A DNA stretch of 41,902 bases, from IMG/VR virus record IMGVR_UViG_3300025913_000068, positions 1 through 41,902 of that record, one strand, 5' to 3'. Source of the stretch: a virus. This document shows positions 28,793 through 37,840 of this stretch, piece after piece. The notes beneath the pieces are model-generated. The model saw nothing but the letters and a program-made list of their open reading frames with translations, did no database searches and was not told where the DNA came from. Within the stretch, counting starts at the first letter, position 1, and every line of letters starts with the position of its first letter. The position numbers and the translations under genes are program-made.

Positions 28793-30975
28793 TAGCAGAG
28801 TTATTTGTAGAGGGGAAACGCCTGGACATGTCAGCCGATATGAGCAGCCTGCTTACCTTTGCTATCGACGATATTAAAGACTTCAGCCATAGGCAAACTG
28901 CCTGGAGCAAAACCATAGTCCTGCCAGGGACCGCCAACAACAATGCGATTTTCGGCGGTATATTCGAGACCGGGTTAACAAATGACTATGACCCAACGCT
29001 TCCCAATATTGCCTACAACTTCAACGCTTCCAAAAGTGCCCGCTGCATCGTATTCCAGGACAACTTCCAGACCTTCAAGGGCACGCTTCGCATGTTGGAG
29101 ATCGATAAGGATAAGGGCAGGATCGAATACCAGGTAGCTCTTAACGGAGAGCTTACTTCATTGAGCGTGGCCCTGACAAATGGACTGCTCACTGATCTTG
29201 ATTTCTCTGCATATGATATGGCTTATACAGTGGCGAATATTTCCGCCAGCTGGTCAAATGCCCCAGGATCAGGAGTTTATTTCCCTATGATCGATTACGG
29301 AACGTACAGCGTTACGGGCGTAGTTGCAAGGCCCAAAAGAGATTGGCAATTTGGTACATTCCGGCCGGCTCTATATGTAAGGGAGTATATTGATAAGATA
29401 TTCTCGGCGGCCTCTTTCCGGTATGACGCTCCACTGTTTGATACGGATCGATTTAAAAGGCTGATCATTCCTCATGGACAAAAGGACTTACTGGCGCCAA
29501 AGACCGGTCTACTTTTCAACGCTAACACCATCGCAGAGGAGAATGTATTACATTGGGGCACCGGCACAGTAGAAAATGACATTCATTTTCCAGTTGCGCC
29601 TAGCGGGTCATTCACTACTACAGATAATAAGGTCTTTACGTACATCGGCTCGACGCCTGTCACTGGAACATTCGATCTTACGTTCAAAGGAAAGGTGAAT
29701 ATTATTTCTGTTTTTGGCTCTGCTAAGTTAATCGTTAGGATAAACGGATCAGATTATTACACAGACCCAACCCCAATTACAGGAACTACGGATGTGTTAT
29801 TTACAAGAACATATCATCTATCAATTACATTTTCGCCAGGGGATTATTTTTCCGTACACATTATAGGCACCGCAACTGGGTTCGGTGTTAAAGATTTGTG
29901 GAGCGAAGCCGGTAGTACCATTAAATATACCACTGCGGCAACAATATTAGCTCCAGCTGTGTATGGTGAGACAATCCAAATGAAGTATGCCCTTCCTCAA
30001 AATGTTCGCCAGATTGATTTCCTCGTTTCATTGGTAAAGTTATTCAATCTGTATATCTATGAAGACCCTTTTGATGAACGGCTTATGCATATCCGCCCAT
30101 TCGTAAACTTCTTTGAGCAAGGCGCTGGCAGTGTTGAAGACTGGACACAGAAAATGGACCGTAATGAGATGGCGAAGGTGAAGCCTATGTCCGAGGTTAA
30201 TACGAAACTGTACAATTTTAAGTACAAATCTGATTCAGACTACTACAATGAGATCTATCAAAAGAGATATAACCAAGGATATGGGTCATTCGTATTCGAT
30301 ACGGAGTTCGAGTTTTCAAGCAACACAACAGATATTGAAATAATATTCGCGCCTACTCCGCTGGTGGGATATCAGGGAGAAGAAAAGGTATACTCTACGA
30401 TATTTAAAAAGTCCAGCGATACAGAAGACAGGACGGATAGTGTGATCCGCATCTTACAAACCAAAAATATCACTGGTATAGATTCTTGGAATATACAAAA
30501 CGGAACAACCGTGCTAGGTAGTTATACCTCCTATGGGTATGCGGGCCATTACGATAATCCCGATAATCCCAGCGATGATCTGAACTTTGGTGGACTAAAA
30601 GAAGTTTTCTATGAACTGGTAGCGGCGGCCGCCCTGGATCATACGCAATTTAATTTGTACTGGTCATTGTATATGGTCGAAACCACCGACAAGGATAGCA
30701 AGCTCCTGTCAGCAAGATTTTATTTAACGCCGCTAGACATTGCTGCTCTTCGGTTCTCTCAATTTAAAATAGTGGACGGCGTCTTATGGAGATTGAACAA
30801 GATCACAGATTATAATGCCAGCAAACCGGATACGTGTCAGGTGGAATTGTTGCGAGTCATAAATACCAACTACCGGTATCCATTAGGCAATACGGCGGAG
30901 AGCGACAATGCATTATTGTGGAATGATACGGGGGCATTGATGGCAAACGATACAGATGAACTTATATGGGAGTAA
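28789..30975 (+). CDS. Large tail-tip/baseplate-like virion protein (728 aa)
   Basis: Starts MIAELFVEGKRLDMSADMSS, then LLTFAIDDIKDFSHRQTAWS and KTIVLPGTANNNAIFGGIFE, which is typical of conserved phage proteins acting as tail-tip or distal tail subunits. The middle is beta-rich (residues 250-360). The end is rich in Asn/Asp. It is likely a structural tail protein before the tape measure. No enzyme motif seen. Confidence 0.5.
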   Translation: MIAELFVEGKRLDMSADMSSLLTFAIDDIKDFSHRQTAWSKTIVLPGTANNNAIFGGIFETGLTNDYDPTLPNIAYNFNASKSARCIVFQDNFQTFKGTLRMLEIDKDKGRIEYQVALNGELTSLSVALTNGLLTDLDFSAYDMAYTVANISASWSNAPGSGVYFPMIDYGTYSVTGVVARPKRDWQFGTFRPALYVREYIDKIFSAASFRYDAPLFDTDRFKRLIIPHGQKDLLAPKTGLLFNANTIAEENVLHWGTGTVENDIHFPVAPSGSFTTTDNKVFTYIGSTPVTGTFDLTFKGKVNIISVFGSAKLIVRINGSDYYTDPTPITGTTDVLFTRTYHLSITFSPGDYFSVHIIGTATGFGVKDLWSEAGSTIKYTTAATILAPAVYGETIQMKYALPQNVRQIDFLVSLVKLFNLYIYEDPFDERLMHIRPFVNFFEQGAGSVEDWTQKMDRNEMAKVKPMSEVNTKLYNFKYKSDSDYYNEIYQKRYNQGYGSFVFDTEFEFSSNTTDIEIIFAPTPLVGYQGEEKVYSTIFKKSSDTEDRTDSVIRILQTKNITGIDSWNIQNGTTVLGSYTSYGYAGHYDNPDNPSDDLNFGGLKEVFYELVAAAALDHTQFNLYWSLYMVETTDKDSKLLSARFYLTPLDIAALRFSQFKIVDGVLWRLNKITDYNASKPDTCQVELLRVINTNYRYPLGNTAESDNALLWNDTGALMANDTDELIWE

Positions 30976-30987
30976 AAAATATTTGAT

Positions 30988-31365
30988 ATGGGCCAAAGAA
31001 AAGTAAATGCGCTTGATCCGGTAACGGACGCTACTGCGGCAAACAATACACAGCTTATTCCGCTGGCGGACCCCGGTACCGGTGTATCAGGGAAAATGAC
31101 TGTAGCACAGGCAAAAGCCGTATTCGCTTCATACAAGGTAAAATATATTGCTACGGGTTCAGAGGGTACGGTAATCAATATTCCGTCCCTGGTTGGAAAG
31201 GAGATCGTCCTTGCGACGCGCGAATCGGGTAGCCTATATGAGGTAACGAGCAGCCCCGACTCGGCTGAGTTCATCTTCGATAATACTACCGGTGATATTA
31301 CATTAGGCGTTGCAATTGGTAGTCCTGGCGAACGATTCAATTTTATCTACAAGACACCTGCATGA
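30988..31365 (+). CDS. Virion-associated protein with repeated C-terminal domain (125 aa)
   Basis: After a short N-terminal part, residues about 62-125 contain VINIPSLVGKEIVLATRESG and ITLGVAIGSPGERFNFIYK. The same domain, at about 30 percent identity by eye, forms the C-terminus of the protein at 40643-41347. It overlaps the next gene by 4 nt. Function is unknown; virion assembly or attachment is likely. Confidence 0.5.
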   Translation: MGQRKVNALDPVTDATAANNTQLIPLADPGTGVSGKMTVAQAKAVFASYKVKYIATGSEGTVINIPSLVGKEIVLATRESGSLYEVTSSPDSAEFIFDNTTGDITLGVAIGSPGERFNFIYKTPA

Positions 31366-32084
31366 GATCATGGAAAGACATATCGCTTTTTCTTTTTCAG
31401 CGAATTGATAGAATCAATGAAGACCCTTCGCTGGACGAACTGGATAAGGTATTGTATTGCACCTGTGAGATATTTGGCCTGACTGATTTCCAGTTGGGTG
31501 ATATGGATCGAAAAAAGTCATCAGCGCTTATTAAAAGGGCATCAGACATTTTGTCTGCTAAACCAGAAGGAAAAGTAAGAGAGCGCATAGGGCCATATAG
31601 GATAAACTATGACCCTGCCGATATGACACTGGGGCAGTTTGTTGAATTGCGCCACTTTCTTCAGCAGCCCGTTCATAATGGGCATTTGGCATTGGCGAGT
31701 ATTGCGGCCTATCGGGACGAGCCATACAAAAGCGACGGTCACCCGCTAAGGGCGGATTATTTCTTGCGCCAGCCTGTAACAGACCTGTTGGCGTCATTGA
31801 ATTTCTTCATGAATCGGTTCAGCGAGTTTATCAAAAGCTATAATGCCTTGTTCGGATTGGACGAGGACATGTATGCTGACGGGCAGGAGGTGCAGCAATT
31901 CAATCGGCGTTTCGGATGGATCTACTCTGCGACGACAATTGCAGATCATGAGCGCATTACCCTGGATCAGGCATACGGACTGCCCATACGCCAGGCTTTC
32001 AATGATCTGATTTATTTAAAGGAATTGAGCAGATACGAAGCGGAAGAGCGTAAAAGAATTATGGAAACCGTTAAAAAGAAATAG
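31362..32084 (+). CDS. Probable tail assembly protein (240 aa)
   Basis: Helical protein placed directly before the tape measure gene, the normal site of tail assembly chaperones. No frameshift-extended second product is seen. It contains DMTLGQFVELRHFLQQPVHN, a pattern of phage proteins of unknown role. A C-terminal helix is highly charged (AEERKRIMETVKKK). Chaperone role inferred from position only. Confidence 0.5.
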   Translation: MRSWKDISLFLFQRIDRINEDPSLDELDKVLYCTCEIFGLTDFQLGDMDRKKSSALIKRASDILSAKPEGKVRERIGPYRINYDPADMTLGQFVELRHFLQQPVHNGHLALASIAAYRDEPYKSDGHPLRADYFLRQPVTDLLASLNFFMNRFSEFIKSYNALFGLDEDMYADGQEVQQFNRRFGWIYSATTIADHERITLDQAYGLPIRQAFNDLIYLKELSRYEAEERKRIMETVKKK

Positions 32085-34292
32085 ATGGGAGACAATGTAG
32101 TCATAGGTGCCTCCTTACAAGTAGACGCTTCCGGAGCGCAACCGGCCGGAAAGATCATCAAGGAGATGAAGCAGGATGTAAAAGACCTGCGGACGGAGTT
32201 TGAGAACACGAAAGCCGGTACCGCTGAATCCGTGGCAGCCTTTAATAAGCTGAAGGCGGCGGAGGACGAACTACAGAAAGCTACCAAGAACCTGGGAAAG
32301 GCAGCGGAAGAGGGGAGCGGTGGATTTGGAAAGCTGAAAGAAGGTATTGCGTCCGTTCCTGGACCCCTTAATGCCGTTGCGGAAGGCGGGGGTAAGGTGA
32401 ATAGTATATTCAAAACGCTTGCCGCAAACCCACTCTTATTGATCCTGACGGCCATTGTTGCCGTGTTGACGTTGCTCTACAAGGCTTTTACCAACACTTT
32501 CGAAGGAGCGGAAAAGGTTGAACAAATATTCAGCGGGATCAAGGCAGCAGCGCAAGCGCTGTTCGACAACATCGGCCACCTGGCCAGTGCCTTGGTGAAA
32601 TTCTTTTCCTTTGACTTCTCGGGAGCGGTGGATGAAATAAAGCAGGTTGTAGGTGCGGCTACGGAAGCCTATAACAAAATGGCTGAGCTCACCAGGCAGG
32701 CCCAGGAACTTCACAAGGAGCAGCTTAAAAATGATTTGGAGCAGGCTGAAAGACAAAAAAGGCTTGCGGTATTGCGATCTCAGACGCAGGACGAAGACGT
32801 TCCTATTGCGCAGCGAAAAGCAGCCTTAAAAGAGTTGCTTGCCGCGTCGGAGCAGAACGCCAAGGAGGATGTCGATCTGGCAAAAAGGACGACTGAAAAC
32901 AAGATAGCCCAGTTGACACTGCAGAAGGACGGGGAGCTTAAAAATATGGACGAGATCAATAAATTAAAGATTGATCAAATCCGCGTAGAGACAGAGAATG
33001 CAAACGAGATCCGTGCAATAAGGAAGCAGATCACCCAGGCCACCAAACAGGAATTGGCGGAACAGAAGGAGGCCCAGCGAAAAGCGGCAGAGGAAGCCAA
33101 AAAACGCAGGGAAGAATTGTTGGAGTTTACCAACAAGCTGCGTAAGCTACAGGAGGAGAATGATCTCGCTTTGCTTAAAGATTCTTATGAGAAGGAACAA
33201 AAGCAGATACTCAACCGCATAGCCGAGGAGAAGAGGGCAAACAATGTTTCTTTGCAGGAGAAAAAAATTAGTGCTGGTCAGTTGGCTCAGCTGAATGCGG
33301 AACTCGATAAGGCGCAGAATCTCCAGTTGGATAATCTGCGGGACAAACATAATAAAGACATTGCGGACAAAGAGGCTGCCTTTCAAAAGGAGCTGAATAC
33401 GATCAAGGGCAAGGCGGCTGCTGATGGATTAACCGACCATCGTGAGGCGGAACGCGCCCAATTGAAGATTACCTACGCACAGCAGTTGGCTGATGCTGCC
33501 AAAAACTATAAGGATAATGCCGATCATCTGCAGCAGATAAGGACGGCATTAGAAGAACAGTTCCATGCTGAGAATCAAAAGCTGGAAGAGAAGTTCCGGA
33601 AGGAGGATGAAAAGGCAAGAACCGATAGTGAGATCGCTATCCAAAAGCGCATAGCCGATAATCAAAAAATGTCCTTCCTCATAAGATATGAGGCATTGGA
33701 TCAGGAGAAGGTGCTGTTTCAGCAGCAGCTTTCCGATAAGATCATCAGCGAGAGTGAGTATAATAATAAGGTTGCTGAGCTGGCGGACGCCCGCATAAAA
33801 ATTCATGAGGAAGAGAAAAAAGCGAATGAAAGATTAGTCGATTCCGTAGGGCAGGGCTTTGGCAACCTGGCCGCAATAGCAGGAAAGCAGACGGCCATCG
33901 GGAAAGCATTTGCCATTGCCCAGGCTACAATAGATACCTACTCCTCCGCTGTTAAGGCATACAATGCCATGGCGGATATCCCCGTGGTCGGACCAGTATT
34001 AGGCGGTATTGCTGCTGCTGCTGCTGTCGCCGCCGGCATACAGAACGTGAAATCTATCATCGCAGTGAAAGTACCCGGGCAGGCAAGCGCGGGATCTACG
34101 CCTTCTATTTCTGGCGCTTCAACGTCGGCCCCGGCGACGCCCGCGCAGATCAGCACCACATTTACAGGAACACAGAACGCAACTACGGCCACCGCCAGCA
34201 GCAATCGGGTTTATGTACTTGATTCGGATGTGAGGGATGCCAATGAACGCAATGAGCGGTTGAACCGGGCCGCCAGGCTGGGGGGTGGTTAA
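32085..34292 (+). CDS. Tape measure protein
   Basis: 735 residues. Long charged helices with Lys/Glu/Gln (residues about 200-560) flank hydrophobic segments (LLLILTAIVAVLTLLY, about 113-128, and a second near residues 640-665 in the AAAAAVAAG region). Length and composition are typical of tape measure proteins, and a tail length near 110 nm would follow from the usual 1.5 angstrom per residue. The end is Ala/Ser/Thr-rich. It is the only long protein of this type in the window. Confidence 0.85.
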   Translation: MGDNVVIGASLQVDASGAQPAGKIIKEMKQDVKDLRTEFENTKAGTAESVAAFNKLKAAEDELQKATKNLGKAAEEGSGGFGKLKEGIASVPGPLNAVAEGGGKVNSIFKTLAANPLLLILTAIVAVLTLLYKAFTNTFEGAEKVEQIFSGIKAAAQALFDNIGHLASALVKFFSFDFSGAVDEIKQVVGAATEAYNKMAELTRQAQELHKEQLKNDLEQAERQKRLAVLRSQTQDEDVPIAQRKAALKELLAASEQNAKEDVDLAKRTTENKIAQLTLQKDGELKNMDEINKLKIDQIRVETENANEIRAIRKQITQATKQELAEQKEAQRKAAEEAKKRREELLEFTNKLRKLQEENDLALLKDSYEKEQKQILNRIAEEKRANNVSLQEKKISAGQLAQLNAELDKAQNLQLDNLRDKHNKDIADKEAAFQKELNTIKGKAAADGLTDHREAERAQLKITYAQQLADAAKNYKDNADHLQQIRTALEEQFHAENQKLEEKFRKEDEKARTDSEIAIQKRIADNQKMSFLIRYEALDQEKVLFQQQLSDKIISESEYNNKVAELADARIKIHEEEKKANERLVDSVGQGFGNLAAIAGKQTAIGKAFAIAQATIDTYSSAVKAYNAMADIPVVGPVLGGIAAAAAVAAGIQNVKSIIAVKVPGQASAGSTPSISGASTSAPATPAQISTTFTGTQNATTATASSNRVYVLDSDVRDANERNERLNRAARLGGG

Positions 34293-34320
34293 GTGAAACA
34301 AATACTCCATTCGGCTATTT

Positions 34321-34935
34321 ATGGCCATGGAGTTGCAGGTATACAAGGCAGAGATTGATCCCGCTATTACCTCCGATTTGGAGGTCAATTTCATTGGCCT
34401 GGTGGACAGGCCTGCCATCGAAAAGAATTTCCAAACATTTAAGGCGCACGAAAGCAAGGCCAAATTTTCCCTCAATGAGGAGCGCCGTATCATCTCCGGG
34501 CCTGCTATGATCGCGGACATGCCCATTTACCGCAAGGACGATAAGCTCGGCGAGTATTACGTCGTTTTCGACAAATATGGTATTCAATCCATTGTAGAAA
34601 AGTTCTCCGCCAAGGGCTTCATGCAGAAGTTCAACATGTTCCATGATGACCAACAGCAGGTATCTGACGTGACCATCTTCAATTCGTTCGTGACTGATTC
34701 CACTCTGGGCATCAACGCTCCTGCCGGCTTCGAAGATACGGCGGAAGGCTCCTGGTTCATTTCCGCAAAAGTAAACAATGACGCTGTCTGGCAAAAGGTG
34801 AAATCCGGTGACATAAAGGGTTTCAGCGTGGAAGGGCTGTTTGCCTACCTGCCGGTCAGCAAGGTGAAAATGTCAGCGGAAGAGGTGCTTAACAAGATCA
34901 TGTACCTCCTAAGTGAAACAAGCATTGAAGATTAA
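34321..34935 (+). CDS. XkdF-like prohead protease
   Basis: 204 residues. The pattern RRIISGPAMIADMPIYRKDD, followed by EYYVVFDKYGIQSIVEKFSA, NMFHDDQQ and SDVTIFNSFVTDSTLGI, then DIKGFSVEGLF, matches the XkdF-type putative serine protease family of phage. FHDD carries the likely catalytic His. It precedes the scaffold and capsid genes, as maturation proteases do. The catalytic Ser is not assigned. Confidence 0.75.
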   Translation: MAMELQVYKAEIDPAITSDLEVNFIGLVDRPAIEKNFQTFKAHESKAKFSLNEERRIISGPAMIADMPIYRKDDKLGEYYVVFDKYGIQSIVEKFSAKGFMQKFNMFHDDQQQVSDVTIFNSFVTDSTLGINAPAGFEDTAEGSWFISAKVNNDAVWQKVKSGDIKGFSVEGLFAYLPVSKVKMSAEEVLNKIMYLLSETSIED

Positions 34936-34946
34936 TATATACGGTT

Positions 34947-35768
34947 ATGAGCAAAGCTAAAGAAATCATTGACAAGATAAGGGCGCTGTTTGCGGATGTT
35001 CCGCCTGCCCCTCCTGCTACGCCCGTTATGTTCAGCTATCCCATTGACGGCGGATCTACAGTTTTTGTGGATTGTTCCGATGACGGCATGGCCGATATCG
35101 ACGCCAACGACAAGGTGTACACGGACGCAGCCGGCACAACACCCTATCCCGACGGCACATACAAGGTGACAGGAAAGGATTTCAGCTTTACTGTCACCGG
35201 CGGAATGGTAACGGCCGTTACTGATGCGGATGGCACCGGCCCCGGTTTACCCCTCGAACAAGCGGCACCCGATCCGATGGACGCAGCTAAAAAGCCAACT
35301 CCACCCCCGCCTCCTCCGGCACCGCCCGCACCTGCACCCATTACACCACCCGCAAAGTTTGAAATGACGCCTGAAGGCGCAAAAGCCTTCCTGGACAAAT
35401 TCGCTGACGGCACTCCTGAAGATAGGATCGCCAATTTGGAAATAGTGTGCAAGGCGCTCATGGAATACAACTTCGGATGGCAGATACGCGAATCTCAACA
35501 GAAGGCTACGGCCGATGCTGCTTTGCAAGTCTATAAGCAGGATTTGATAACCGCCCAGGCTGCACTTACAGCGCAAGACGTAACGATCAAAAAGCAGGAA
35601 GAAAAGCTGAAAGCTCTTTTCTCACTGACCGAAGAACTGGCCGCCGTTCCTGTTACCGATCCCAAAACGCTTACCGGACCGAAAAAAGAAAAGTTCGAGA
35701 AAAAGCAAAAGACAGAGGATCGTTTTTCTAAGATCGCGGATTCTATTAAAGAACTGAAGGCTAAATAA
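34947..35768 (+). CDS. Scaffold-like protein
   Basis: 273 residues. A small beta domain (FSYPIDGGSTVFVDCSDDG, then DGTYKVTGKDFSFTVTGGM), a Pro-rich linker (around 115-135, PPPPPPAPPAPAP) and a helical C-terminus with coiled-coil character (KQDLITAQAALTAQDVTIKK). Such a layout, just before a capsid gene and after a protease, fits a scaffolding protein. Position is the main argument. Confidence 0.6.
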   Translation: MSKAKEIIDKIRALFADVPPAPPATPVMFSYPIDGGSTVFVDCSDDGMADIDANDKVYTDAAGTTPYPDGTYKVTGKDFSFTVTGGMVTAVTDADGTGPGLPLEQAAPDPMDAAKKPTPPPPPPAPPAPAPITPPAKFEMTPEGAKAFLDKFADGTPEDRIANLEIVCKALMEYNFGWQIRESQQKATADAALQVYKQDLITAQAALTAQDVTIKKQEEKLKALFSLTEELAAVPVTDPKTLTGPKKEKFEKKQKTEDRFSKIADSIKELKAK

Positions 35769-35813
35769 TTACCGCTGAAATAATTTCTGAAACCACATTA
35801 AATTTTTATACCA

Positions 35814-36794
35814 ATGGCTTTTGACGTTAGCGCACTCACCGATTATACAGAGCAAAATGAGACCGAGCTCATTACCCGCTCTCTATTCCTAAGTAAAACG
35901 TCGGACCTTATCCGCGCCCAGGGTAACGTCATGACCGGCGTAAAGAACGCTGAAACCATCAACGAACTGTCTACCGATGCAATCTTCCAGGATGGCGCCG
36001 GCTGTACGCGGGTTTCCAGCGGTACAACTTCGCTGACCCAACGGACGGTAACGGTAGGCAAAATTGCCGTTGTTGAGGACATTTGCGTCGATGACCTGGA
36101 AAAGAAGTACCTGAGTAAGAAGCTGGCTATAGGTAGCGGCTTGCAGCAGATACCCTTCGAAAAGGAATACACCGACCTTAAATCTGGCATCATTTCCGAG
36201 GAGCTGGAGACGGCTATCTGGCAAGGCGATACCGCCAGCGGAAACGCCAACCTGAAACGCTTCGACGGGTTCATCAAATTGATCGATGCTGCCGGAACGG
36301 CGATTCTCGCCAACACGTCAACTTATGTGACCGGCGGCCAGGTGACCGTAGCCGGCGGCGGCATCACCAGCACCAATATCCGGGCTATCGTATCGGCCAT
36401 GTGGAAAAGCCTTCCTGCCCGCGTAACTGGCAAGAGTGATATCCGCATTTTCTGCGGCTGGGACTTCTTCAACCTGTTCATGGATTCTTATACGGAAAAG
36501 AATCTGTTCAATTTCGCCCCTTCTGGCAGCGAAGTGAAGGCAGAGAACGGCGAGGTGGTCATCCCCGGCACCGTATACAAGCTCACTGCTGTACATGGCC
36601 TGGACGGCACCAACCGGGTCTACGCGCTGCGCACGTCCAACATGTGGGCGGGCACCGACCTGGAAGACGAGTGGGAAAAATGGACCATTATGCCGGATCA
36701 GTTCAAGGATTACCTGCGCTTCAAGGCTCGTTTCAAATACGGGGTAAACGTAGCCTACCCCGATGAGATCAGCACCTTCAAGCTCGTACCGTAA
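35814..36794 (+). CDS. Major capsid protein (HK97 fold)
   Basis: 326 residues. SLTQRTVTVGKIAVVEDICV in the N-terminal half, then EELETAIWQGD and a long C-terminal part with KSDIRIFCGWDFFNLFMDSY and LRFKARFKYGVNVAYPDEIS, as in HK97-fold capsids of Bacteroidota phages. It follows the protease and scaffold genes and is followed by a hairpin. High expression is expected. Confidence 0.75.
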   Translation: MAFDVSALTDYTEQNETELITRSLFLSKTSDLIRAQGNVMTGVKNAETINELSTDAIFQDGAGCTRVSSGTTSLTQRTVTVGKIAVVEDICVDDLEKKYLSKKLAIGSGLQQIPFEKEYTDLKSGIISEELETAIWQGDTASGNANLKRFDGFIKLIDAAGTAILANTSTYVTGGQVTVAGGGITSTNIRAIVSAMWKSLPARVTGKSDIRIFCGWDFFNLFMDSYTEKNLFNFAPSGSEVKAENGEVVIPGTVYKLTAVHGLDGTNRVYALRTSNMWAGTDLEDEWEKWTIMPDQFKDYLRFKARFKYGVNVAYPDEISTFKLVP

Positions 36795-36808
36795 TATCTT
36801 ATCACCAT

Positions 36809-36829
36809 AGGGCGGCTCAAAACCGCCCT
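36809..36829 (+). terminator. Hairpin after capsid gene, partial terminator
   Basis: AGGGCGG (36809-36815) pairs with CCGCCCT (36823-36829) over a 7-nt loop. The following TCATT is not a full T run. It may reduce expression of downstream genes relative to the capsid gene or stabilise its mRNA. Confidence 0.55.
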
Positions 36830-36843
36830 TCATTATATACTTT

Positions 36844-37365
36844 ATGGCGAATTGCGCACTTACCCAGGATTACAACATAGGCTGCGACGTAGGCGTCGGC
36901 GGTGTGAAGGAGTGTTATTTTATCGAGTTGGACAATATCGCTTCGTTGACGGAAAGCAGCGGTACGATTACGGCCATAACCAAGCTGACGGGGAAGGTAT
37001 TCCGCAAGTACCAGCTGGTCCAGGAAACGGCCCTCTTCGAAGAAACGATCACCGGCAGCATTCAAAACGGCACGACCTTTTATCCGCAGAAAGGGAACAT
37101 CGTTCTCAATAAGCAGCAGGTAGCCGTCCGCAATGAGATCCTTTTGCTGGCCGTCAACAGACTGGCAGCAATAGCCATGGACAATAATAAAACTTACCGA
37201 CTGTTCGGCCGGGAGTACGGTCTACGCCTTTTGAACGGTACCGCATCAACCGGCACGGCCTGGGGGGATCGCAATGGTTATACCCTGGACTTTACCGGGA
37301 ATGAGCTGCAGTTGGCCCCCTTCGTTGATGCCGCTGTGATCGCAACCCTACAGACGCCCGGGTAA
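36844..37365 (+). CDS. Probable major tail tube protein
   Basis: 173 residues, beta-rich with a Gly/Thr-rich tail tube style. LDNIASLTESSGTITAITKL and ETALFEETITGSIQNGTTFY are typical segments. It follows the capsid gene and a hairpin, and is followed by a strong terminator, consistent with a separately controlled major protein. The tail-tube call rests on size, composition and context. A head decoration protein is an alternative. Confidence 0.5.
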   Translation: MANCALTQDYNIGCDVGVGGVKECYFIELDNIASLTESSGTITAITKLTGKVFRKYQLVQETALFEETITGSIQNGTTFYPQKGNIVLNKQQVAVRNEILLLAVNRLAAIAMDNNKTYRLFGREYGLRLLNGTASTGTAWGDRNGYTLDFTGNELQLAPFVDAAVIATLQTPG

Positions 37366-37390
37366 TACCCCGCTCATAATAAAACTGAAT

Positions 37391-37419
37391 AACCCGGTCT
37401 ACTGGCCGGGTTTCTTTTT
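37391..37419 (+). terminator. Strong Rho-independent terminator
   Basis: AACCCGG (37391-37397) pairs with CCGGGTT (37406-37412) over an 8-nt loop, followed by TCTTTTT. It ends the capsid-tail tube unit. The AT-rich stretch after it, up to 37453, should hold a promoter for the portal group, but I see no perfect -7 box. Confidence 0.8.
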
Positions 37420-37453
37420 GAAACAAAAATCGGATTTATATATATAAGCCTAT

Positions 37454-37840
37454 ATGCTGCAATTCAAGCAGAATGATACGGCCGTTGCAATTATCTTGAC
37501 GCTGACAGAGCTCGTAACCCTGCCAGCGCCCAACTATCTATTCGTATTCACGCACGTAACGACAAAGGACCAGGTGGCTTTCGTTAAGCTCAACAGCGAT
37601 GATGAAAGCAGCTATCCCGCTAGGTATAACCAATTCACCATCGATCCGTCTGTACTATTCGCAGGAAAAAATACCGGCGAATGGCATTATGTGGTCTATG
37701 AACAGGCGGACGCGGTCAATACCGATCCGGCGCGGGCGGGATCAGTGACAGAGTATGGGAAAATGATATTCAACCGGTCTGCGGACTTCTCTTATCAAAT
37801 GTATAATTCCTCCACCCAATACATGGCATACAATGGCTGA
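37454..37840 (+). CDS. Phage protein before the portal (128 aa)
   Basis: Beta-rich small protein with LLTELVTLPAPNYLFVFTHV-like strand patterns (residues 14-34) and a YVVYEQADAVNTDPARAGSV segment. It overlaps the portal start by 8 nt. Not assigned to a family. It is likely a virion or connector component. Confidence 0.5.
   Translation: MLQFKQNDTAVAIILTLTELVTLPAPNYLFVFTHVTTKDQVAFVKLNSDDESSYPARYNQFTIDPSVLFAGKNTGEWHYVVYEQADAVNTDPARAGSVTEYGKMIFNRSADFSYQMYNSSTQYMAYNG

Noticed and set aside
30988-32084. Tail assembly chaperone with programmed -1 frameshift before the tape measure
   Set aside because: The two genes upstream overlap by a simple ATGA. I see no slippery site joining them, and the second has its own start.
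35144-35470. Minus-strand Gly-rich ORF opposite the scaffold-like gene
   Set aside because: The Gly run is the shadow of the Pro-rich linker on the plus strand.
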